DNA of 64,000 nt from Mycobacterium rhizamassiliense (lineage in GTDB: Bacteria; Actinomycetota; Actinomycetes; Mycobacteriales; Mycobacteriaceae): NCBI RefSeq assembly GCF_900157375.1, contig NZ_LT721901.1, positions 4,049,685-4,113,684 of the forward strand. Reading direction: 5' to 3'. The position numbers and the translations under genes were made by a program. This document shows, in pieces, positions 44,637 through 52,121 of the stretch (within the stretch, counting starts at the first letter, position 1; every line of letters starts with the position of its first letter). The notes under the pieces were generated by a model. It was not told where the DNA came from. It saw only the letters and a program-made list of their open reading frames with translations, and did no database searches.

Positions 44637-45698
44637 ATGCGTGTTGTGGTGTGGTCCACCGGGGGAGTCGGGTCGATCGCGATCGACGGCATCCGACGCA
44701 GGCCCGATCTGGAACTCGTTGGCGTCTGGGTGCATTCGCCCGACAAGGTGGGCCAGGACGCCGGCGAGCTGGGCGGCGGTGCGCCGATCGGCCTGAAAGC
44801 CACCAACGACGCCGACGCGCTGATCGCGCTCAAGCCCGACTGTGTGGTGTACGCGGCCAGCGGACCCGACCGCGACGGCGCGGCGGTACCCGACTACGTG
44901 CGCCTGTTGACCGCGGGGATCAACGTGGTGTCGACGTCGTCGACGAGCCTGGTGTACCCGCCGTCCTATTTCGCGCCCCACTGGCGCGACGAGCTGGACG
45001 CGGCGGCCAGGGCCGGCCAGGCGTCGTTCTACGTGTCGGGCATCTTTCCCGGCTTCGCTTCCGATCAGCTCGCCCTGTTGATGACGACGCAGTCCAAGAG
45101 CATTCGCCGGATCACGGCCAGCGAGGTCGCGCTCAACGACCACTATCCGGTGGCCGACGTGATGATGGACGGGATGGGCTTCGGCCGGCCGCTGGACTTC
45201 GAGCCGATGCTGAAGACGCCGGGATTCATCGAATTGGCTTGGAAAGCACCGATTTATCTCATGGCCGAGGGCCTGGGTGTCGAGGTGCAGGAGATTCGCG
45301 GTTCGCTCGATCGGGAGCTGACCGACCGCGACATCGAGGTCGCCTTCGGCACCATCAAGGCGGGCACCTGCGGGGCGGTGCGCACGCGCGCCGCCGGAGT
45401 GGTCAACGGCAACGAGGCCATCGTCATCGAGCACGTCATCCGAATGGCCCGTGACGTCGCGCCCGGCTGGCCGACGTCGGACTGTGACGCCACGTATCGG
45501 GTCGACATCGAGGGCGATCCCGACATCCACTGCGAGCTCACGCTCGGGGCGGCCGAGGGGCACGCCGCGGGCCATGCGGCGATGGCGGCGACGGCGATGC
45601 GCGTCGTCAACGCGATCCCGTACGTCGTGGACGCGCCCCCGGGCCTGCTGAGCTCGCTGGACATTCCCACCACGCTGCCGCTTTACGCCTTCGACTGA
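44637..45698 (+). CDS. DapB-like NAD(P)-dependent reductase/dehydrogenase, copy 2
   Basis: 353 residues, a close paralogue of the product at 42357-43454 (shared WVHSPDK, IGLKATNDADALIALKPD and YAASGP). The Rossmann loop is STGGVGSIAIDGI. GAGGAG 8 nt before ATG 44637. It lies between two LLM genes in the order LLM-DapB-LLM on the plus strand. The duplication of both families points to stepwise processing of related substrates (inference). Confidence 0.88.
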   Translation: MRVVVWSTGGVGSIAIDGIRRRPDLELVGVWVHSPDKVGQDAGELGGGAPIGLKATNDADALIALKPDCVVYAASGPDRDGAAVPDYVRLLTAGINVVSTSSTSLVYPPSYFAPHWRDELDAAARAGQASFYVSGIFPGFASDQLALLMTTQSKSIRRITASEVALNDHYPVADVMMDGMGFGRPLDFEPMLKTPGFIELAWKAPIYLMAEGLGVEVQEIRGSLDRELTDRDIEVAFGTIKAGTCGAVRTRAAGVVNGNEAIVIEHVIRMARDVAPGWPTSDCDATYRVDIEGDPDIHCELTLGAAEGHAAGHAAMAATAMRVVNAIPYVVDAPPGLLSSLDIPTTLPLYAFD

Positions 45699-45742
45699 AC
45701 GTGTAACGTGCATCACTACGATTAGGCCCCTAGGAGGTTGCC

Positions 45743-46717
45743 GTGTACACATTGCGCTTCGACATGCGCGATCCCGAATGGGCCGCGCCCCCAGCCGATT
45801 TGTACGCGGCGGCGCCCGAAATGTGTGCCTGGGCCGAAGAACACGGTGGCCTGGCCGCCGTCATCTGCGAGCACCACGGCTCCGAGGACGGCTACCTGCC
45901 GTCACCGTTCCTGCTGGCCTCCTCGGTGGCTGCGCGAACACAGCGGCTGGGGCTGAGCCTGATCCTGATCCTGCCGTTCTACGAAACCGTGCGCCTCGCC
46001 GAGGACATGGCGGTCCTCGACATCATCAGCAACAAGCGGGCGTCCTACATCCTGGCGCTGGGCTACCGGCCCGAGGAATTCGAGCACTTCGGCGTGCCGA
46101 TCAAGAAGCGCGGCCGTGTTTGCGACGAGAAGCTCTCGCTGTTGCGGCGCCTGCTCGCCGGTGAGACCGTCGTCGAGGACGGGCGGCAGATCACCGTGAC
46201 GCCCCGCCCATTGAGCCCCGGCGGGCCCGCGATGATGTGGGGCGGCGGAACGGTTGCGGCGGCCCGCCGGGCCGGCAGGTACGGCCTGGGCATGCTGGGC
46301 AACGCCAACGCGCCGGGCATGCAGGAGGCCTACGAGGAGGCGTGCCGCGAACACGGCCACACGCCCGGGCCGACGATGTTCCCCGACCGCAACACCCCCT
46401 CGGTCGTGTTCGTCGCCGACGACGTGGACCAGGCGTGGAAAGAGATCGGCGAACACCTGCTGCACGACGTGCGCACCTACGCCGCGTGGAATCCCGGCGA
46501 CGAGACGACGGCCGGCTTCAGCCACGTCAACACCGTCGACGAGTTGCGGGATACCGGAACCTCGCACGTGATTATCTCTGTGCCCGAGGCGATTTCGCGT
46601 GTCAAGTCCGGCCAGGTGCTCAACCTGTCGCCGCTGTGCGGCGGGCTGCCGCCCAAGATCGCGTGGACGTACCTCAAACGCGTGGGCGAAGTGGTGCTGC
46701 CCCAGGCGCTCGGCTGA
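45743..46717 (+). CDS. LLM-class (luciferase-like) oxidoreductase, copy 2
   Basis: 324 residues, paralogous to the copy at 43651: YTLRFDMRDPEWA, CEHHGSEDGYLPSPF and DIISNKRASYILALGYRPEEFEHFG. GTG start with AGGAGG at 5-nt spacing. Its end lies 77 bp from the stop of the convergent substrate-binding protein gene, and the extended frame of that gene would overlap it. Confidence 0.9.
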   Translation: MYTLRFDMRDPEWAAPPADLYAAAPEMCAWAEEHGGLAAVICEHHGSEDGYLPSPFLLASSVAARTQRLGLSLILILPFYETVRLAEDMAVLDIISNKRASYILALGYRPEEFEHFGVPIKKRGRVCDEKLSLLRRLLAGETVVEDGRQITVTPRPLSPGGPAMMWGGGTVAAARRAGRYGLGMLGNANAPGMQEAYEEACREHGHTPGPTMFPDRNTPSVVFVADDVDQAWKEIGEHLLHDVRTYAAWNPGDETTAGFSHVNTVDELRDTGTSHVIISVPEAISRVKSGQVLNLSPLCGGLPPKIAWTYLKRVGEVVLPQALG

Positions 46718-46794
46718 GCGTCAACAGGTCGTCGAGCGTCGACTTCTCGGGCAAAATCGGCCCATATTCGCGCAACAACTCGACGTTGGGCGCG

Positions 46795-47907
46795 CTATTC
46801 CTCGCCGAAGCGGTCGACGAGGTGGGAGTTGACGCCGTCGGCATCGAGCCGCCGCGCGACGAGGTAGCCCGCACCCATCCAGGCCCGGCGCGTCCAGTTG
46901 CCGAACGACACCCGGGTGCCGGGGGCGCCTGACGCGGCCGGCAACATCTTGACGCGCTCGAGTGCCTCCTTCACGCCGCGGGGGCTCAGCGGGTGGGCGT
47001 CGGCGAGCGCCCGCAGCAGCGTGTGCGCGACATCCCTATTGACCACGGGCACACACCATTCCGGGCGCCGGCCGTAGGCCGCGTTGTACTCGTCGAGGAA
47101 TTTCTGCCCGACCGTGTTGCCCTCGTCGTATTGGTCGACGCCGGTCCAGCCCATGAACGCGTTCCACATGATCGGGTTGAGCCAGGCATTCTGAAAGGCG
47201 GTGCCGCAGAACCGCGGCGGATCCCATCCCAGCGCCTCGAGCGCCGGATTGATGAACACGACCCCGAAGCCGAACCCGCAGTGCACGATTGCCTGTACCT
47301 TGGCGTCGTGCAGCGCGGTGACGGCGGCCGTGACGTCTCCGGCGGTCTGTGCGATCGACGCTTCGGCCACGATGCGAATGTCCTTGCGTTTACACGCGTC
47401 CCGAAAGTTTTTCAGATATGTCTCGCCCACTAGGGACTGCTCCACCAGCACACCGACTTCGGTGTGCCCGCCCTTGGCCAGCAGGTCGGACCAAAAGATC
47501 GGCTCGTCGGTGTGCGAGCCCATTGGAAACGCGAAAACCCATTCACTGAGCGCTACGTCCGACCCCGTGACGCTGATGCAGGGAACCTTGAAGCGCTCCT
47601 CGATGGCTTCCCGGGCCGGGATCACGTTGTCGCCGATGTTCGGGCCGAAGACGGCCAGGCACCCCTCGTCACAGAGTTCGCCGTACGCATCGATGACCGC
47701 TTTGACCGAACCCTTGGGCAGGCCTTCGACTTCGCGGTAGATGATCTCGACCGGCCGATCGATAAGCCCCTGCTCGACACCCTTTTGGAAGACGAGGTCG
47801 AAAGGCTTTGTCAGGTCTTCGAAGTACGTCTTGGGAAAGCCCTCGGGCAGCAGGAAGTCCATCAGGTAGCCGATTTTGATGGGCTCGGCCGTACTTTCGT
47901 AACTCAC
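46795..47907 (-). CDS. Periplasmic-binding-protein-fold (LivJ-like) protein without a signal peptide
   Basis: 370 residues of the type 1 periplasmic-binding fold: IKIGYLMDFLLPEGFPKTYFED, AVFGPNIGDNVIPAREAIEE, PCISVTGSDV and VGVLVEQSLVGETYLKNF. It begins directly with the first beta strand (MSYESTAEPIKIGY), so no signal peptide or lipobox is present. GTG start with GGGAG 7 nt upstream. It lies 11 bp after the AveC-like gene. The annotated end may be a frameshift: the next frame carries NVELLREYGPILPEKSTL before 46700. A sensory or metabolite-binding role in the cytosol is an inference. Confidence 0.85.
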   Translation of the reverse strand: MSYESTAEPIKIGYLMDFLLPEGFPKTYFEDLTKPFDLVFQKGVEQGLIDRPVEIIYREVEGLPKGSVKAVIDAYGELCDEGCLAVFGPNIGDNVIPAREAIEERFKVPCISVTGSDVALSEWVFAFPMGSHTDEPIFWSDLLAKGGHTEVGVLVEQSLVGETYLKNFRDACKRKDIRIVAEASIAQTAGDVTAAVTALHDAKVQAIVHCGFGFGVVFINPALEALGWDPPRFCGTAFQNAWLNPIMWNAFMGWTGVDQYDEGNTVGQKFLDEYNAAYGRRPEWCVPVVNRDVAHTLLRALADAHPLSPRGVKEALERVKMLPAASGAPGTRVSFGNWTRRAWMGAGYLVARRLDADGVNSHLVDRFGEE

Positions 47908-47918
47908 GCGGTCTCCCG

Positions 47919-48704
47919 TTACTTGGGCTGGTTGGGCACGCCGGGGTACAGCTGCTCCGTCGGGCCCGCGGTCACGTAGCCGCCCAGCTTCGTGATGAGG
48001 TGGGGCGCAAAGACCGCGCCGTACACCAGGTGTCCGACGACGATGACGGCGACAATCGACAGCGCCGCGGATTGCCCCCGGGTTTTCGATCTCTTGTCGG
48101 CCCACATGTCGATGACGTTTCGGCCCTCGGCGTCGGTGCGTCCGAGCAGGTAGGTGAAGAGCATCATCTGGATGCCCATGGCCAGCGAGTCGTACAGCGG
48201 GTACTGGTGCTTGGTGCCCTCGAATATCGCGAGGCCGGGAATCACGTAGCCGTAGTAGAAGTTGCCGAGCTGTGCTCCGGTGTAGGCGTTGAAGAACAAC
48301 GCCCAGCAGAACCCGACGACCAGTCCGACGACGAGCAAGGTAATTGGCCTGCGCCAGTTGAACTTTGCGCTCAGCCACCGCCCGAGGGCGGCCCCGGTGA
48401 CGGCGGGAATGATGAAGTAGGAGACGTAGCCGATGGGCACCGCCAGCGGCAACCCGCCCCACGTCACGTTCAACGGCCACCAGGACGGCATGCGGGGCAG
48501 TCCGGGTGGGAACTGCGCGTACATCGCCCAGTCGTAGGGCGATTCGATCCAGGAGAACGAGATCGCCGAAATGCCGAGAAGCAAAAGCGGGTGGACGCGG
48601 CGGCGCCGGTAGCTCAGATAGATGCCGGCGATCAGGAACGCGATGCTCGCGACGTAGGAAAAGTACTGGGCCCCGGCCATCACCGCCGTCATCTGCGTGT
48701 TCAC
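47919..48704 (-). CDS. AveC-family spirocyclase-like membrane protein
   Basis: 261 residues with about seven hydrophobic segments (YFSYVASIAFLIAGIYLSY, LLLLGISAISFSW, GYVSYFIIPAVTGAALG, and others). SPYDWAMYAQFP and WWPLNVTWGGLP are typical of AveC-family proteins, named after the avermectin enzyme that closes the spiroketal. Start GTG 48704 overlaps the stop of the 38-residue membrane protein. In mycobacteria the substrate is unknown. Confidence 0.85.
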   Translation of the reverse strand: MNTQMTAVMAGAQYFSYVASIAFLIAGIYLSYRRRRVHPLLLLGISAISFSWIESPYDWAMYAQFPPGLPRMPSWWPLNVTWGGLPLAVPIGYVSYFIIPAVTGAALGRWLSAKFNWRRPITLLVVGLVVGFCWALFFNAYTGAQLGNFYYGYVIPGLAIFEGTKHQYPLYDSLAMGIQMMLFTYLLGRTDAEGRNVIDMWADKRSKTRGQSAALSIVAVIVVGHLVYGAVFAPHLITKLGGYVTAGPTEQLYPGVPNQPK

Positions 48705-48817
48705 TGGTGGCCCTCGTCGCTCGGCGCGCGCCGCGCCTCCGGATCGAAGCGAAGTACCAGCCCGAATATCAGCACGATCAGGCCGAACAGCGTGCCGAGC
48801 ATGATGACAGCGCCCAT
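48701..48817 (-). CDS. 38-residue single-helix membrane protein
   Basis: The ORF opens MGAVIMLGTLFGLIVLIF, one transmembrane helix, then a charged tail (RFDPEARRAPSDEGHQ). AAAGG lies 8 nt before the ATG. The TGA overlaps the AveC-like GTG (GTGA), a sign of coupled translation. Too short for standard gene callers. It may be a subunit that stabilises the AveC-like protein. Confidence 0.65.
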   Translation of the reverse strand: MGAVIMLGTLFGLIVLIFGLVLRFDPEARRAPSDEGHQ

Positions 48818-48854
48818 GGTGCCACCCTTTCGATGGTTTCGCCTTTAAGGTAGT

Positions 48855-48888
48855 GGATACTATCCTATGGAGATAGCGGATACTATCC
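48855..48888. promoter_or_regulatory. Tandem palindromic operator between the AveC-like operon and the TetR gene
   Basis: GGATACTATCC occurs at 48855-48865 and again at 48878-48888 with 23 bp between starts, about two helical turns. Each has perfect 5-bp arms around a C. CTAT-GGAG-ATAG lies in between. This is a typical layout for a TetR dimer pair that controls both directions. Confidence 0.65.
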
Positions 48889-48925
48889 CCACGACGGTCG
48901 ACCGTTTCGACAGGAGTGAACAGCG

Positions 48926-49576
48926 GTGCCCCAGCGAGCAACCAAGCAGCCGGTTCCGGCTACGGTCGCGCGCCGGCCGCGTGGGGAGCCACGCAGGCTG
49001 CTGCTCGACGCGGCCCGGGCGCTGTTCGCCGGCCAGGACTATCGCAGCACCACGACGCGTGAAATCGCCCAGGCCGCCGGGGTCACCGAACACCTGCTGT
49101 TCCGCAACTTCGGTTCGAAGGCGGCGCTGTTCCGCGAGGCGCTCGTCGTGCCCTTCGTCAGCTTTGTCGACGAATTCGGGACGACCTGGAAGTCGGTGGT
49201 CCCCGAGGAGACCGACGAGGAGGAGCTGACCCGGCTTTTCGTGTCGCAGCTCTACGACGTGTTCGTCGAACACCAGGGTCTGCTGCTGACCCTGATGGCG
49301 GCCGAAAACCTTAGCGACGAGGAAAAGGCGGACGCCGGCATCGCCGAGATCCGCAGGGCCGTCACGGTGCTGGGCCAAATCAGCGTCGAGGGCATGCAAT
49401 TGCGCGGGCTGCGCTCCGACCATCCCGACCTGCCTGCCCACTCGACGGTGTCGATGATCGCCGGCATGGCCGCCCTGCGTTCCACGTACTTCGGCAACGA
49501 ACCACCGCCGCGGGAGGTGATCGTTGAGGAACTCGTCCAAGCCCTCCTGCACGGCTTCTTGCACCGCAACGACTGA
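48926..49576 (+). CDS. TetR/AcrR-family transcriptional regulator
   Basis: 216 residues. The helix-turn-helix is LLLDAARALFAGQDYRSTTTREIAQAAGVTEHLLFRNFGSKAALF at about residues 26-70. The helical C-terminal half would bind a hydrophobic ligand. GTG start. It is followed after 15 bp by the P450 gene (likely operon) and is divergent from the AveC-like operon, with the tandem palindromes upstream as its probable operator. Confidence 0.92.
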   Translation: MPQRATKQPVPATVARRPRGEPRRLLLDAARALFAGQDYRSTTTREIAQAAGVTEHLLFRNFGSKAALFREALVVPFVSFVDEFGTTWKSVVPEETDEEELTRLFVSQLYDVFVEHQGLLLTLMAAENLSDEEKADAGIAEIRRAVTVLGQISVEGMQLRGLRSDHPDLPAHSTVSMIAGMAALRSTYFGNEPPPREVIVEELVQALLHGFLHRND

Positions 49577-49591
49577 GTTAGGGATCCGACC

Positions 49592-50797
49592 ATGACAAGC
49601 CCGAGTGCCGTTGAGTTGTACTACGACCCGTTCGATGTCGAGATCGACTCGAACCCGTATCCGGTGTGGAAGCGGATGCGCGAAGAAGCGCCGCTGTACT
49701 ACAACGAGAAATACAACTTCTTTGCGCTGAGCCGATACGACGACGTGGTGCGCGAGCTGCCGAACTGGGAAACCTACCGGTCCGGTCGCGGCACCACCGC
49801 CGACATCCTGTTCGCGAATATCGAAGTGCCACCGGGCATTCTGCTCTTCGAGGACCCGCCGCTGCACGATCTGCACCGCAAGCTGCTGTCCCGCGTGTTC
49901 ACGCCGCGACGCATGCTGGCGGTGGAGGACATGGTGCGCGGGTTCTGTGTCCGCGAGCTCGACCCGCTGGTCGGCGGGAGTGGTTTCGACTTCATCCGCG
50001 ACCTTGGCGCGATGATGCCGATGCGGACCATCGGCTATCTCTTGGGAATCCCGGAAGAGGACCAAGAGAAGATCCGGGACCAAAGCGTCGCCAACATCGA
50101 ATTGTCCAGGGACAGTGACCCCGCCGCGGTCGATGCGAGTGTTTTCGCGAATTCCATCGCGTTGTTCGCCGAGTACATCGAATGGCGGGCCAGTAATCCG
50201 TCCGATGACCTGATGACCGAGCTGCTGCGGGCCGAGATCGACGAGCCGGATGGCACGCGGCGGCCCCTGTCGCGGACCGAGGTGCTGGCGTACACGGCGA
50301 TGATCGCCGGCGCCGGCAACGAAACCACCGCTCGCTTAATCGGTTTCATGGGACAACTATTGTCCGATCACCCGGATCAACGCCGCGAACTCGCCACAGA
50401 CCCGTCGTTGATCCCCGGCGCGATCGAGGAGACGCTGCGCTTCGAGCCGCCGTCGCCGGTGCAGGCCCGCTACGTCGCGCGCGATGCCGAGCACTATGGC
50501 CGCGCGATTCCCGAGGGGTCGTTCATGCTGCTGCTGAACGCGTCGGCCAACCGCGACGAAAGCCACTTCTCGGATCCGGACACCTACGACATCCACCGCG
50601 GCGGAAGCCATCTCAGCTTCGGGCAGGGTCTGCACTTCTGTTTGGGCTCGGCCCTGGCGCGACTGGAAGCACGGGTGGCCTTCGAGGAAGTCCTCAGGCG
50701 CTGGCCCGACTGGGAAGTCGACTACGCGAACGCCCAACGCGCGCACACCGCGAGCGTGCGCGGGTGGGCGCGCCTGCCGGTGGTTGTGGGGCAGTAG
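49592..50797 (+). CDS. Cytochrome P450
   Basis: 401 residues. The I-helix motif is AGAGNETTARL, the ExxR motif EETLRF and the heme loop SFGQGLHFCLG with Cys350 as the ligand. No membrane anchor, so a soluble bacterial P450 that needs separate ferredoxin. AGGGAT 6 nt before ATG. In an operon with the TetR gene, next to AveC-like and LLM genes, suggesting oxidation of a common hydrophobic substrate. Confidence 0.95.
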   Translation: MTSPSAVELYYDPFDVEIDSNPYPVWKRMREEAPLYYNEKYNFFALSRYDDVVRELPNWETYRSGRGTTADILFANIEVPPGILLFEDPPLHDLHRKLLSRVFTPRRMLAVEDMVRGFCVRELDPLVGGSGFDFIRDLGAMMPMRTIGYLLGIPEEDQEKIRDQSVANIELSRDSDPAAVDASVFANSIALFAEYIEWRASNPSDDLMTELLRAEIDEPDGTRRPLSRTEVLAYTAMIAGAGNETTARLIGFMGQLLSDHPDQRRELATDPSLIPGAIEETLRFEPPSPVQARYVARDAEHYGRAIPEGSFMLLLNASANRDESHFSDPDTYDIHRGGSHLSFGQGLHFCLGSALARLEARVAFEEVLRRWPDWEVDYANAQRAHTASVRGWARLPVVVGQ

Positions 50798-50812
50798 GAC
50801 CCCCATTTCCGC

Positions 50813-50868
50813 CGAACGTGAAGTTAGTTTCACGCTCGAACTCCAGCGTGAAGTTAGTTTCACGTTCG
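50813..50868. repeat. Intergenic palindromic element, copy C (nested)
   Basis: Perfect outer arms CGAACGTGAA and TTCACGTTCG enclose two copies of an 18-bp unit, CGTGAAGTTAGTTTCACG (50817-50834, 50847-50864), each itself a hairpin. Lies between the stops of the P450 and the convergent MFS gene. The ends resemble those of copies A and B. Confidence 0.8.
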
Positions 50869-50873
50869 AGGCG

Positions 50874-52088
50874 CTACACGGAGCGCGCCGGCCGCAGCAT
50901 GCCCGAGGCGAGGACCGCGAACGCCATCCAGACCGCCGCATAGCCGAAGGCGACCGCGGGGGAGGCCACGGTGTAGAGCACGCCCGCGACGACCGTGGCC
51001 ACCACGTCGCCGCCGGCCTGCACCGCCCCGAGCACGCCGAAACCGCTGCCGCGCAGTCGGTCCGGCAGCAGCTGGGACACCACGGCCGATTGGGTCGGCT
51101 CGGCCAGCCCGATGCCCGCCCCGGCGAGCGCAAAGCCCAATGCGATGACGAGCGCGCTGTGCGCGCCCGCCGCGAACACCAAGTAGCCGACGACGTAGAC
51201 GGCCGCGCCCGTCGCGAATACCGCGCGTGGCCCGGCGCGGTCGTACCAGCGTCCCGCGACCAGCGACCCGACGGTGGCCACCGCGTTGTGCCCGGCGTAG
51301 ATCAGGATCGCCAGCGAGGTCGCGGCGGTCACCGTCCGCTGCGGCGTGGTGAGCAGTTCGGTGGAGCGCAGGATCAGCAATGTCGTTGCAATATTGCCGA
51401 ATTCGAACAGCGCGACGGGCAGCAATGCCCGCACCATGCCGGCATCGCGCAGCGCGCCGAAGTCGAATCGGCGCCCGGGTGCGCGATCCTCGGCCCGAAG
51501 CCGTTGGCGCGCTTCGCGTGCGGCTATCAGGATGGCCAGGGCCGCGAAGAGGCCGGGAATCGCGGCCAGGCAGAGGGCGGGCCGAATGCCTATCCAGGTG
51601 ACGAGTCCGGCGGCTAGCAACGGCCCGAGCACCGCGCCGAGGTTGTCGCCGGCGCGCTCGAGCCCGAATGCCCTGCCGTGTGCCGATTCCGGGCTCAACG
51701 AGGACAGCAGCGCGTCGCGCGACGGCGACCGCACACCGCGGCTCATCCAGGCCAGGGCGCGCAACGCGCCGACCTGCCAGACCGTCGCGGCGATGCCGAC
51801 GGCGCCGGTCGCCACGGCGGTGGCCAGGTAGCCCGCCGAGGTGATCTTTCCCCGCTGCTCGGGATGATTCGCCGGCGGCCCGCCGACCAACTTCATGACG
51901 CCGATCATGGCGTCGCTGATCCCGTCGATGACGCCGAGCGCCGCGGCGGAGGCCCCAAGCGTGCCGGTGAGGAATGCGGGCAGCACCGACGTGGTCACCT
52001 CGTGACCGGCATCCGAGAAAAAGCTCGTCGCCGCGACCGCCCCGACACCGGGGGTGAGCCATCGGCGATCGTCGTCAGCGTTTGTCAC
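50874..52088 (-). CDS. MFS transporter
   Basis: 404 residues with about 12 hydrophobic segments. The loop SRGVRSPSRDALLSSLSPESAHGRAFGLERAGDNLGAVLGPLL is typical of the MFS drug-resistance-like group. An early FFSDAGHEVTTSVLPAFL is characteristic of this subgroup. Direction and substrate cannot be told. The stop lies 5 bp beyond the palindromic element. Confidence 0.88.
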   Translation of the reverse strand: MTNADDDRRWLTPGVGAVAATSFFSDAGHEVTTSVLPAFLTGTLGASAAALGVIDGISDAMIGVMKLVGGPPANHPEQRGKITSAGYLATAVATGAVGIAATVWQVGALRALAWMSRGVRSPSRDALLSSLSPESAHGRAFGLERAGDNLGAVLGPLLAAGLVTWIGIRPALCLAAIPGLFAALAILIAAREARQRLRAEDRAPGRRFDFGALRDAGMVRALLPVALFEFGNIATTLLILRSTELLTTPQRTVTAATSLAILIYAGHNAVATVGSLVAGRWYDRAGPRAVFATGAAVYVVGYLVFAAGAHSALVIALGFALAGAGIGLAEPTQSAVVSQLLPDRLRGSGFGVLGAVQAGGDVVATVVAGVLYTVASPAVAFGYAAVWMAFAVLASGMLRPARSV

Positions 52089-52121
52089 CGGATGGACATA
52101 ACCACGACTGCGTGCGGGACG

